NCBI GenBank assembly: GCA_002329155.1
Contig: DCXY01000022.1
Coordinates: 1 to 64,000, forward strand
Direction: 5' to 3'
From: Stenotrophomonas sp. UBA2124
GTDB taxonomy: Bacteria; Pseudomonadota; Gammaproteobacteria; Xanthomonadales; Xanthomonadaceae
Length of the DNA stretch: 64,000 nt
Position numbers and translations under genes: made by a program. This document shows positions 34,812 to 42,665 of the stretch, piece by piece. Numbering within the stretch: position 1 is the first letter of the stretch; the number at the start of each line of letters is the position of its first letter. The notes under the pieces are model-generated. The model searched no databases. It was not told the DNA's origin and saw only the letters and a program-made list of their open reading frames with translations.

Positions 34812-36638
34812 ATGAGCCAATCCCTACTGCGCGCCGCCTGCGGCCTCTTCGTCGGACTGAGCCTGGCCTCCTGCGCCAGCAGCCCAGCACCCACGTCCGT
34901 GGAGTCTTCCATGTTCAGCAACGAACTCCGCAGTGACCACCGCGGCAATGACGACCTGCTCACCGCCGGTCTCGGTCTGGCCGGGCTGCGCAGCATGGCG
35001 CCGCCTACCTTCGCCGACGCCAGCGCACCCACCGTGGAAGAACTGCGCCGTCGCGCGATGTGGGGCAGCTGGCGGGGCATCGCCGATCTGGCCCCCGGCG
35101 GCGGTTACGGCGAGCTGTTCGGTAGTCTGGAAGCCGTGCCGGGCCGCGAATTCGCCGCCTACGCGCGCCTGCCGGGTGCGAAGCAGCCGCACCGTGTGCT
35201 GGCCCAGGTGCCGGACAATTTCGACCTCGACAAACGCTGCGTGCTGGTGGCCCCGGCCTCCGGTTCGCGTGGCATCTACGGCGCGGTATCGGTGGCGGCT
35301 GCGTGGGGCCTGCCCAAGGGCTGTGCGGTGGTCTACACCGACAAGGGCGCCGGCAGCGACTACTACGACCTGGACGCCCAGCAGGGCGTGCGCGCCAACG
35401 GCAGCATCGGTGCGCGGGCCGAGGTGGATGACCTGGCCTTCGTGCCGGAGGCATCAGCCACCGCGAAGGGCGTGGCCTTCAAGCACGCGCATTCCAAGGA
35501 CAACCCGGAGGCCGACTGGGGCCGCCATGTGAAGCAGGCGGCCGAGTTCGCCCTGCTGTCGCTGGCACAGGCCTACCCGCAGGCGGCACCGTTCACCTTC
35601 GAGAACACGCGCATCATCGCGGTGGGTATTTCCAACGGTGGTGGCGCGGTGCTGCGCGCGGCCGAGCTGGAAGGCGATTGGCTGGACGCGGTGGTGGCAG
35701 GCGAGCCCAGCATCTATTCCGATGGCCCGGGCGCGCGTGCGCTGTACGACTACACCACCGAAGCGGCATTGTTGATGCCGTGCGCGCAGCTGCACATGAG
35801 CAATCTGCCGCAGCCGCCGTTGACCGCCGCCCTGCAGGCCGGTGCCACGCTGCGCTGCGCCACGCTGGCGGCAGAAGGCGTGATCAGCGGTGCCACGCCG
35901 GCAGCGCAGGCCAGGTCCGCCTATGAGCTGATGCTCAGAAAAGGCTGGACCGACGAAGCACTGCGCGCGGGTGCGCTGTCCACCGGCTTCGACCTGTGGC
36001 GTGCCATCGCCGCCACCTATGCGTCGGCCTACGGGCGTTACGGTGTAGGCGAGCACCCCTGTGGTTTCAGCTTCGCCGCACAGAACCCGGATTTCTCGCC
36101 GCGTGTGGCCACGGCTGCCGAGCGTGCTGCATGGATTTCCGACGGCAGCGGCATTCCGCCGGGTGCCGGCGTCGGTCTGCTCGACAGCAAGGTGCAGCTG
36201 CCCGACCTGACCTGGCCGGGCCTGAAGTGCCTGCGTGGCCTGTGGGACGGGCCGGGCGAGGATGCCAGGCGCGTGCAGGGGGGCATCGAAGCCACCCGCG
36301 CCGGTCTGCCGCGCAAGGGGCTGCCGGTGATGGTGGTGCACGGCACCGATGACGGCCTGATTCCGCCGGCTTTCAGCAGCAAGCCCTATGCCGCCGCCGC
36401 CAAGGCCGCGGGCCGTGAGGTGAGCTACTGGCAGGTACGCCATGTGCAGCACTTTGACGGTTTCCTCGGTCTGCCGGATTACGGCGCGCGCTACCTGCCG
36501 CTGCTGCCGTATGTGTATGCCGCACTGGACCGTGTGCAGGCCCGCCTGGACAACGGCACCGCGCTGCCACCGGATGCGGTAATCGCCACCACGCCGCGCG
36601 CGGGCAAGCCGCTGACGGCGGAGATGCTGGGGTTGTAA
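34812..36638 (+). CDS. D-3-hydroxybutyrate oligomer hydrolase (lipoprotein)
   Basis: The 608-residue protein matches the 3HB-oligomer hydrolase family. It has a catalytic Ser, S274, in GISNGGGAV, the long family-specific N-terminal block ending GADLxP-like IADLAPGGG, and a C-terminal VVHGTDDGLIPP with the likely Asp, then His in RHVQHFDGFLG. A lipobox LASC (Cys21) predicts an acylated periplasmic enzyme. It would cut imported 3HB oligomers to monomer before uptake by the GntP permease. Family members are known from poly-3HB degraders, mostly as secreted or cytoplasmic proteins. Confidence 0.92.
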   Translation: MSQSLLRAACGLFVGLSLASCASSPAPTSVESSMFSNELRSDHRGNDDLLTAGLGLAGLRSMAPPTFADASAPTVEELRRRAMWGSWRGIADLAPGGGYGELFGSLEAVPGREFAAYARLPGAKQPHRVLAQVPDNFDLDKRCVLVAPASGSRGIYGAVSVAAAWGLPKGCAVVYTDKGAGSDYYDLDAQQGVRANGSIGARAEVDDLAFVPEASATAKGVAFKHAHSKDNPEADWGRHVKQAAEFALLSLAQAYPQAAPFTFENTRIIAVGISNGGGAVLRAAELEGDWLDAVVAGEPSIYSDGPGARALYDYTTEAALLMPCAQLHMSNLPQPPLTAALQAGATLRCATLAAEGVISGATPAAQARSAYELMLRKGWTDEALRAGALSTGFDLWRAIAATYASAYGRYGVGEHPCGFSFAAQNPDFSPRVATAAERAAWISDGSGIPPGAGVGLLDSKVQLPDLTWPGLKCLRGLWDGPGEDARRVQGGIEATRAGLPRKGLPVMVVHGTDDGLIPPAFSSKPYAAAAKAAGREVSYWQVRHVQHFDGFLGLPDYGARYLPLLPYVYAALDRVQARLDNGTALPPDAVIATTPRAGKPLTAEMLGL

Positions 36639-36661
36639 GGCGGGAACAGGGAGCCGCCATT

Positions 36662-36702
36662 GGCGGGCCGGGGAAGTAGGTTCACCCGGACCGCCCGTTT
36701 TC
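36662..36702 (+). terminator. Possible terminator after the oligomer hydrolase
   Basis: GGCGG and CCGGG pair with CCCGG and CCGCC around a 12-base loop, with one mismatch, and are followed by CGTTTTCCCTCTT. The T-run is weak, so efficiency is uncertain. Confidence 0.5.
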
Positions 36703-36833
36703 CCTCTTGCCTGTATTGATGTGAGCAACGGACTGGCCGCGTTGAGCGGCCATTTCCGTTTCCGTGTTTCCGGATTTGCACATGACGCGCCATCATGGGG
36801 CGGTCCTCCTTTCTGCGTGCCGGTGCCTGATCC

Positions 36834-37484
36834 ATGACTGTCCTGAACACTGCTTCGCGCGTCATTCCTGCCGCGCTGTACCAGCGCGAACGCTGGCGCA
36901 ATGGCCTGGGCTGGACGCGGGAGATCCTGCGCCTGCCGGAGCAGGGCGAGTGGCAGCTGCGCCTGTCCATCGCCGAGATCGAACAGGACGCGGCGTTTTC
37001 CGCCTTTCCCGGCATCGAGCGCGAGCTGGTGCTGCTGCAGGGCGAAGGCCTGCGCCTGCGTTTCGACGATGGCCGCGTGGAGACGCTGCTGCCGCCGTAT
37101 CAACGCCTGCGCTTCGCCGGTGAGGCGGCGATTACCGGTGAGCTGGTCGATGGCCGCACCGAAGATTTCAACCTGATGTGGCGGCGCGACGCCCTGCAGG
37201 CCGAACTGCTGCACCGGCCGCTGGTAGGCAGCATGTTGTTCTTCACCGAACCGGATGTGGCCTGGGCCATCCATCTGTTGGCTGGGCAGGCCGAATTCGA
37301 GGGCGGTACGCTGCCACCGATGGCTGCAGGCGACACCGCATGGCTGGGCGCCGGGCAGCGGCAGCGGTTCGCATTGAATGGCGGCGGGGAGTTGCTGGCG
37401 ATACGGGTGAGTCGCGCAGTGGCCTGGAGCAGTTGTAGCCCGGGTAAGCGCAGCGCACCCGGGGTTTCGGCATCCGCAGCATGA
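36834..37484 (+). CDS. HutD family protein with repeat-derived C-terminal extension
   Basis: A 216-residue cupin-type HutD protein, with YQRERWRNGLGWTREI at the start, IAEIEQDAAFSAFPGIERELVLLQGEGL in the core and a cupin-like second half. HutD is associated with histidine use and may regulate urocanate levels, but no hut genes are seen here. Residues 198-216 are translated from a GTAG palindrome (WSSCSPGKRSAPG). A duplicated copy of the gene end, 164 bp downstream, has TGA at the position of W198, which suggests the older protein had 197 residues and that a TGA-to-TGG change extended it. Confidence 0.85.
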   Translation: MTVLNTASRVIPAALYQRERWRNGLGWTREILRLPEQGEWQLRLSIAEIEQDAAFSAFPGIERELVLLQGEGLRLRFDDGRVETLLPPYQRLRFAGEAAITGELVDGRTEDFNLMWRRDALQAELLHRPLVGSMLFFTEPDVAWAIHLLAGQAEFEGGTLPPMAAGDTAWLGAGQRQRFALNGGGELLAIRVSRAVAWSSCSPGKRSAPGVSASAA

Positions 37485-37740
37485 TGATTCGCCAAGGCCG
37501 CGGGTGCCCACATCTGTCAGCGCGAAGGACTCACGCCGTGCCTCCCGGGTGCGGGTTGCTGGCGATACGCGTGAGCCGCGCAGCGGCCTGAATCAGCTGT
37601 AGCCCGGGTAAGCGCCGCGCACCCGGGGCTTTGGCATCTGCATCACGATGATTCGCCAAGGCCGCGGATGCCCGCACCTGCCAGCGTGAATGAATCGCGC
37701 CGTGCCTCCCGGGTGCGCTGCGCTTACCCGGGCTACAGAG
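37391..37740. repeat. 164-bp tandem duplication including the end of the HutD gene and GTAG palindromes
   Basis: Bases from 37391 recur from 37555, exactly 164 bp later. The unit holds about 44 bp of the HutD reading frame, a GTAG head (37435 and 37599), a spacer, and part of the inverted partner. In the first copy the inverted partner is cut off at CCCGGGTGCGG and runs straight into the second gene-end copy. In the second it is complete and ends CTAC near 37735. Confidence 0.85.
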
Positions 37741-37753
37741 GCCGCGGGAAGAT

Positions 37754-39364
37754 TCAGTACACGTCGCGGCGGTAGCGGCCGGCCAGGCGCAAGGCTTCGT
37801 GCGCGGGGGCGCCCAGTGCGCCGATGATGACCGCATCCACGGCCGGGGCCATGCCCTGCAGGCTGCCGCAGACCAGCAGCGTGGCGCCTTGCTCCACCCA
37901 TTCGCGCAGGCGTTGTACGTGGTTGGCCAGCGCGTCCTGTACGTAGCGGTGTTCGCCACCGTCACGGCTGAACACCGTGTCCAGGTGTTCGATCCAGCCC
38001 TCGTGCTGCCACTGCCGCAACTCATTGCCGAAGTGAAAATCATGCGCGGCATTGCGTTCGCCAAACAGCAGCCAGTTGCGGCGTGCGCCAGCGTCAACCC
38101 GCGCACGCAGGTGCGCGCGCAGGCCGGCAATGCCGGTGCCATTGCCTATCAGCACCAGCGGTGCATCGCCTGCCGGCGGGTGGAAGTTGCGGTTGCTGCG
38201 CACACGCAGGTCTATGCGCTGGCTGGGCGTGGAGAAATCACACAGCCAGCCACTGGCCAGACCGGGGGTTCCGTCCGGGCGCAGCTGGCGGCGCAGCAGC
38301 AGTTGCAGGTAGCCTTCGCCCGGCATTGAGGCAATCGAATACTCGCGATGTGGCAGTGGTTTGAGATGGGCCAGCAGCGCGCTGATGTCGCCATCGAAAT
38401 GCTGCTCGGGCAGCTGCGAGGCAGCCAGTACATCGCGCAGCAGGCGGCCATCGGCAAGCTCATGGTTGTGAGGCAGCGAGTTGGTCTGCATCCACTGCGC
38501 GACCACCGCCGGCGACTGGCGCGGGCCGATCTCGGCAATATCACCGGCCTCCCAGGTCAGCAGGGCGGTGTCCTCCGGCTGCAGCTGCAGCTGGAACACC
38601 GGGCCGCCAACGCTGCCGGGGTTGACCAGCCGGCGGTCCTGCAGGCGCCAGGGCTGGTAGGCCGGTGGGCTCCAGTCCGGCACGTCGCTGGTGTCGCCAC
38701 CCAGCTGGCCCAGCAGCTGCTGCCAGTGGCGCAGCGCGGCGGGGTCGGCATTGTCCACTTCGACGGTGTCGAACAGTGGTTGTGCACCGTGCTCACGCAG
38801 CCAGTCATCAAGCTGGTGGCCGAAGGCGCAGAAATGTTCGTAGCTGCTGTCACCCAGTGCCAGCACGGCATGCTGCAGGTGTGGCAATGCCAACGGCTGC
38901 GGCATCACCCGGCTGAGGAAAGCCACCGCATGGTCGGGCGGGTCACCTTCGCCGGTGGTGCTGGCAATGAACACGGCCTTGCGGGTATTGGCAAGCAGCG
39001 TGGCATCCACCTGCTCCAGCGGGCGCAGCCGCGTGTGCAGCCCGGCGGCGCGCAGGCTTTCGGCGGTGCGCTCGGCCAGTTGCTGGGCAAAGCCGGTCTG
39101 GCTGGCCCAGGCCACCAGCACCGGTGGTTCACCATTGGCGCTGGCCACTTCGCGCGGCGGGCGCACGCGCCACCACAGCGCGAAACAGGCGCCTGCATAG
39201 ATGAGCAGCGCCGCCAGCGCCGCCCACCACTGCGCGGGCAGTGGCGCGGCCAGCCACCAGCTTTCGTCAAGGTGCAGGCGCAGCAGCAGCCATGCGGCAA
39301 CGGTCAACACTGCTGCGACGGCGAGGTTGCCGAGCAGGGCACGGTTGAGGCGGGGGAAGGTCAT
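37754..39364 (-). CDS. Membrane-anchored NADPH flavoreductase (flavodoxin plus FNR domains)
   Basis: A 536-residue protein. Two membrane helices (about residues 13-29 and 45-64) precede a flavodoxin domain (SQTGFAQQLAERTA, STTGEGDPPDHA, LGDSSYEHFCAFG). Next come a CysJ-like connecting region and an FNR domain with FAD motif REYSIAS, NADPH loop GNGTGIAGLR and the VCGSLQGMA end. It should take electrons from cytoplasmic NADPH to the membrane. It is the last gene after PepSY, DUF2271, DUF4198 and ApbE genes and overlaps apbE by 4 bp. A role in ferric siderophore reduction is inferred. Confidence 0.88.
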   Translation of the reverse strand: MTFPRLNRALLGNLAVAAVLTVAAWLLLRLHLDESWWLAAPLPAQWWAALAALLIYAGACFALWWRVRPPREVASANGEPPVLVAWASQTGFAQQLAERTAESLRAAGLHTRLRPLEQVDATLLANTRKAVFIASTTGEGDPPDHAVAFLSRVMPQPLALPHLQHAVLALGDSSYEHFCAFGHQLDDWLREHGAQPLFDTVEVDNADPAALRHWQQLLGQLGGDTSDVPDWSPPAYQPWRLQDRRLVNPGSVGGPVFQLQLQPEDTALLTWEAGDIAEIGPRQSPAVVAQWMQTNSLPHNHELADGRLLRDVLAASQLPEQHFDGDISALLAHLKPLPHREYSIASMPGEGYLQLLLRRQLRPDGTPGLASGWLCDFSTPSQRIDLRVRSNRNFHPPAGDAPLVLIGNGTGIAGLRAHLRARVDAGARRNWLLFGERNAAHDFHFGNELRQWQHEGWIEHLDTVFSRDGGEHRYVQDALANHVQRLREWVEQGATLLVCGSLQGMAPAVDAVIIGALGAPAHEALRLAGRYRRDVY

Positions 39365-40335
39365 GTGGGTGTTGCGTCCAGATACTGCTGGAAAGCCGGG
39401 CTCATGGTTTCCTCCAGCCCCGCTGCGCCGCGCGCCACGAAGCGCGCCGCAAGGCCATTGGCGGTGGCGAAGGCCAGGCCCTGTTCGGCCCCCATCACCG
39501 TGAGTGCGGTGGCCCAGGCATCGGCACGCATGGCTTCGCGGTCGATGACGGTGACGGCGGCGGCAGCCCGGCTCACCGGAGCGTGGCTGTGTGGGTCCAG
39601 GGTGTGGCTGTAACTGCTGCCGCCCTGCTCGTAGTGATGCCAGCGGTCACCCGAGGTGGCCACGGCGAGGTCGTCCAGCGCCAGCACGCGTGGCGGGTAT
39701 TCGGCGCCCGCATCTTCTTCCGGTGCGGATTCCACCAGTACCCGCCATGGCTCGCCGTCCGGCTTGTTGCCATAGCCATGCAGCTCGCCGCCGACTTCAA
39801 CCAGCGCCGCACTCACGCCAACGCCACGCAGCCAGCGGCTGACAAGGTCAACCGCATAGCCCTTGGCGATGGCGGAAAGATCAAGTTGCAGGCCACCGGG
39901 TTGCAGCGCGGCGTGTGCCTGCGGGTTCAACTGCAGCCGCTGCCAGCCACAGCTGCGGGCCACCTCGGCCACGCGCGCGGCATCCGGAATGCGCTGTTCG
40001 CCCGCGTGTGCACCAAAGCCCCACAGCGCGACCAGCGGCCCGATGCTGGGGTCGAAGGCGCCGCCGCTGCGCTCGGCGATATCGCGCGCGGCCTGCAGCA
40101 CGTTCCAGAAATCGGTGGGCAGCGCATGCCAGCTGCCGGTGGCGGCGCGGTTGTAGCGGCTGATGTCCGAGTTGTCTTCCCAGGTGCTCATCTGCGCGAC
40201 CACACGGTCCAGCTCGGTCTGGATGCCAGCATGCAGCGCGTGCAGGTCACGGCTGCGCGGCACCACCAGCTTGGCACTCCACTGGGTGCCCATGGTGTGG
40301 CCGCCAAGGGCGGCGATGTCGATAGGTGAGGACAT
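39361..40335 (-). CDS. apbE: FAD:protein FMN transferase ApbE
   Basis: ApbE attaches FMN covalently to Ser/Thr of target proteins using FAD and magnesium. The 324-residue protein has GGHTMGTQW at the N-terminus, the central DLSAIAKGYAVD, EVGGELHGYG, and the metal-site HTLDPHSHAPV with later DAWATALTVMG. No signal peptide or lipobox is visible even with the upstream extension, while most Gram-negative ApbE act in the periplasm. The gene is one of five in an iron-linked operon. The DUF2271 protein nearby is the best candidate target. Confidence 0.92.
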   Translation of the reverse strand: MSSPIDIAALGGHTMGTQWSAKLVVPRSRDLHALHAGIQTELDRVVAQMSTWEDNSDISRYNRAATGSWHALPTDFWNVLQAARDIAERSGGAFDPSIGPLVALWGFGAHAGEQRIPDAARVAEVARSCGWQRLQLNPQAHAALQPGGLQLDLSAIAKGYAVDLVSRWLRGVGVSAALVEVGGELHGYGNKPDGEPWRVLVESAPEEDAGAEYPPRVLALDDLAVATSGDRWHHYEQGGSSYSHTLDPHSHAPVSRAAAAVTVIDREAMRADAWATALTVMGAEQGLAFATANGLAARFVARGAAGLEETMSPAFQQYLDATPT

Positions 40336-40445
40336 GCGGTTGGACGGAATGCCTTGGGCCTGCCTGGGCCGCTGCCCTTCCACACGCTACACCGCAGGAG
40401 GCGGTGGCGGGTGGAAGGGCGCGGCTGGCGCCGGGCTGCCGGCGA

Positions 40446-41252
40446 TTACTGCGGCAGCACTTCCAGCGTGGCCACGTAGCTCAGGCGGCGCACATTGGCC
40501 TGCTTGACCGAGGTCTTGTCGTCCTCGCTGCCGGTTTCCAGCCAGTACATGCCGGCTTCCGGCCAGGTGACGCTGAACTCACCCTTGGCATCGCTGGTTA
40601 CCTTGATCTCTTCCTGCGCGTTGCGGTAGCGGGTGGCGCCGCGCACGATCTCCACTTCCAGGCCAGCCTGCGGCTTGCCGTCCACCAGCAGGCGGAATGT
40701 GGCTTTCTCACCGGCAAACAGGTCGTTGGGGTGGCCCAGCGCAACCAGCTCGATGCCCTTGCCGGTCGGCTTGAGCGCGGTGTCGTTGGGGTTGCCGTTG
40801 GTGACGAACGTCTCAATGCGGCTGCCAGTCTCGGACACCTTCAGCTCGGGGGCGTTGTTGGGCACTTCGCTGGCGAACTTGTCCGGGGTACCACGCCAGC
40901 GCTTGGGCTTGCCGTCTTCCTGCCAGCTGGCCGACAGGCCACTGTAGACGGTGGCCAGGCGGTAGGTGCCCTTCTGCTTGAGTTCAACGTCGAACACGCT
41001 GCGGTACTTGCCGGTGGCAGGATTCTGCGGCTGCAGCTTGCTGCCATCCGGCGCGGTGATCACCAGGGCGTCCAGCCGCAGCGGCACGTGATTGAAGTAG
41101 AACAGGTCGTTGGACACGGCTGCATCCACGGTGATCCACGGATCGCTGCCGGAGATGACCGTCTGCGAGGGCTGCAGCCATGCCTTGTGCGCGGCGGCGG
41201 TGAACGGAAGTGTGGCGGCGATGGCGGCGGCAATCAGAAGGGAACGCTTCAT
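40446..41252 (-). CDS. DUF4198 periplasmic protein
   Basis: The 268-residue protein has a signal peptide ending near PFTAAAHKAW, the DUF4198 start with a conserved His directly after cleavage, and the typical HPNDLFAGEKATFRLLVDGKP segment. DUF4198 proteins are periplasmic, often near nickel, cobalt or iron uptake genes, and may bind metal through the N-terminal His. A nested hairpin (GCCCTTCCAC at 40373 with its complement ending near 40419) lies between this gene and apbE and could lower downstream transcription. Confidence 0.88.
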   Translation of the reverse strand: MKRSLLIAAAIAATLPFTAAAHKAWLQPSQTVISGSDPWITVDAAVSNDLFYFNHVPLRLDALVITAPDGSKLQPQNPATGKYRSVFDVELKQKGTYRLATVYSGLSASWQEDGKPKRWRGTPDKFASEVPNNAPELKVSETGSRIETFVTNGNPNDTALKPTGKGIELVALGHPNDLFAGEKATFRLLVDGKPQAGLEVEIVRGATRYRNAQEEIKVTSDAKGEFSVTWPEAGMYWLETGSEDDKTSVKQANVRRLSYVATLEVLPQ

Positions 41253-41279
41253 TGCTGAGCTCCTGGGGCTTGGAAAAAA

Positions 41280-41801
41280 TCAGGGTTTGACGGCAAGGGT
41301 GACGCTGCCGAGTTCGGACGTGCCCTGGGCGCTGCCATTCTGTGCACTGCGTGCCGGCCAGCTGAAGGGAATCTTGACCAGCTCGCGGCCACCCACCTCG
41401 CGTGCGGCCTCCACCACCAGGGTGTACTGGCCGGCGGGCAGGGCGCGCAGCTGTGGCTGGCGGTCGTTGAAGCTGAGCTGGTGCTTGCCCACCGGGCGGG
41501 TGGGGCCGGTCACGCCATCCACCGGCACCTGCAAAGTGCGGCCGCTCTTGCGCCACCACTGGCGCAGGTCCGGCAGCCACTTGGTGCCGTGGCCTTCGTT
41601 GGTGTCCTTGAGCTGGTACCAGACGCTCAGGTTGGCGGCGACCTTCTGGTCGGAGCCTTCGACCCACACTGCCACATAAGGGCGGTGGTACTCGGCCACG
41701 TTGAGCTTGGGCACTTCGACATTGATGTCCAGGCTGGTGGCATAGGCGGCCGGGGCGGTGGCGATCAGCCCGCTCAGGGCGATGGTCAGGGTGACGCGCA
41801 T
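41280..41801 (-). CDS. DUF2271 periplasmic protein with a candidate flavinylation site
   Basis: A 173-residue protein with a signal peptide (about 1-22) and a DUF2271 domain (PYVAVWVEGSDQK, NLSVWY, WLPDLRQWW). Residues 95-101 read DGVTGPT, close to the D-x-x-(S/T)-G-A-(T/S) sequence modified by ApbE, with Pro in place of Ala. T101 would then carry FMN. The gene is between PepSY and DUF4198 genes and in one operon with apbE. A role as periplasmic electron carrier is inferred, not shown. Confidence 0.88.
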   Translation of the reverse strand: MRVTLTIALSGLIATAPAAYATSLDINVEVPKLNVAEYHRPYVAVWVEGSDQKVAANLSVWYQLKDTNEGHGTKWLPDLRQWWRKSGRTLQVPVDGVTGPTRPVGKHQLSFNDRQPQLRALPAGQYTLVVEAAREVGGRELVKIPFSWPARSAQNGSAQGTSELGSVTLAVKP

Positions 41802-41826
41802 GGTGGGGCTCCGTGGGGAAGGGAGA

Positions 41827-42471
41827 TCAGTGAATGAGCAGCAACGCGATCAGCAGCGGAATCATCAGGCCCAGCCCCACCAGGGGCCAGGTCAGGCGCC
41901 GCTGCCGCGCATGCAGGTGCAGCAGAAACAGGCCGGTAATGCAGAACACCAAGCAGGCCACGGCGAAGATGTCCAGGAACCAGCCCCAGGCCGGGCCAGC
42001 ATTGCGACCCTTGTGCAGGTCGTTGAAGTAGGACACCCAGCCACGGCGGGTTTTTTCAAACTCCACCGCACCGCTCTCGCGGTCGATGCTCAGCCAGGCA
42101 TCCATGCCCGGCCCGGGCATGGACAGATAAATCTCCTCCGGCGACCACTCGGCCGGGCGCTGGCCGACGGACACGTCCAGCGTGTTGCCGAGCCAGTCGG
42201 CCACCCGCGCCGGCAGCGGTGCATTGCCTTCCTCGCGCTTGCCAAGAGCCTGCAGCAGCGGCGCCGGCAGGGTGAGCTGCTGGTTGCGGACTTGCGGCTT
42301 GGCCTCGATCCTGGAAGCGTGGTTGAGGGTGATGCCGGTGGCCGCAAACAGCAGCATGCCAATCAGGCAGACCGCCGAGCTGATCCAGTGCCATTGGTGC
42401 AATGTACGCAGCCAGAAGCCACGACTGGCCTGTTGCTGCACGGAGCTGGCGGTAGTGCGGTCTGCTGACAC
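41827..42471 (-). CDS. PepSY-associated membrane protein
   Basis: A 214-residue protein with an N-terminal helix after RTLHQWHWISS, a periplasmic PepSY-like part (residues about 50-150) and two C-terminal helices (about 155-175 and 190-212). His residues at helix edges (HQWHW, LNHA, NDLHKGR, LLHLHAR) could bind haem. PepSY-TM proteins relay electrons across the inner membrane in ferric-siderophore reduction. It is the first gene of the operon and lies behind a clear Fur-box-like site. Confidence 0.87.
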   Translation of the reverse strand: MSADRTTASSVQQQASRGFWLRTLHQWHWISSAVCLIGMLLFAATGITLNHASRIEAKPQVRNQQLTLPAPLLQALGKREEGNAPLPARVADWLGNTLDVSVGQRPAEWSPEEIYLSMPGPGMDAWLSIDRESGAVEFEKTRRGWVSYFNDLHKGRNAGPAWGWFLDIFAVACLVFCITGLFLLHLHARQRRLTWPLVGLGLMIPLLIALLLIH

Positions 42472-42506
42472 GGGAATGGCGTTGCGGGGAGGGCATAGAT
42501 TAAATC

Positions 42507-42528
42507 ATTAATGAGAATGATTCGCAAT
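42507..42528 (-). promoter_or_regulatory. Fur-box-like site of the PepSY-DUF2271-DUF4198-apbE operon
   Basis: TAATGAGAATGATTCGCAA, inside an AT-rich tract, matches the Fur consensus of GATAAT hexamers well. It lies 36 bp upstream of the PepSY gene start, where Fur with iron would block RNA polymerase. Confidence 0.8.
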
Positions 42529-42594
42529 TTATACTGACGAGCCGCCATTGACGGTCATATTGGTCGTCTATGCGCGGCGGCAGGTTGGCATTGG

Positions 42595-42641
42595 CCGTAG
42601 CCAACCCCGCGTCGGTACACGCACGCGGGTGCTGGTTACGG
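42595..42641. repeat. Imperfect GTAG hairpin after the TonB receptor gene
   Basis: CCGTAGCCAACCCCGCGT pairs, with small bulges, with ACGCGGGTGCTGGTTACGG around a short loop. It begins with GTAG like the short palindromes of Stenotrophomonas but is a different sequence class from the CCCGGG type elsewhere. It follows the receptor stop and could limit read-through. Confidence 0.6.
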
Positions 42642-42665
42642 GGCCGGCAGCACGGCCGGCCAGGC

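Noticed and set aside
17382..36638. Prophage or integrative element as the origin of the sulfide module
   Set aside because: No integrase, tRNA, att-like direct repeats or transposase were found; only palindromic repeats mark the borders.
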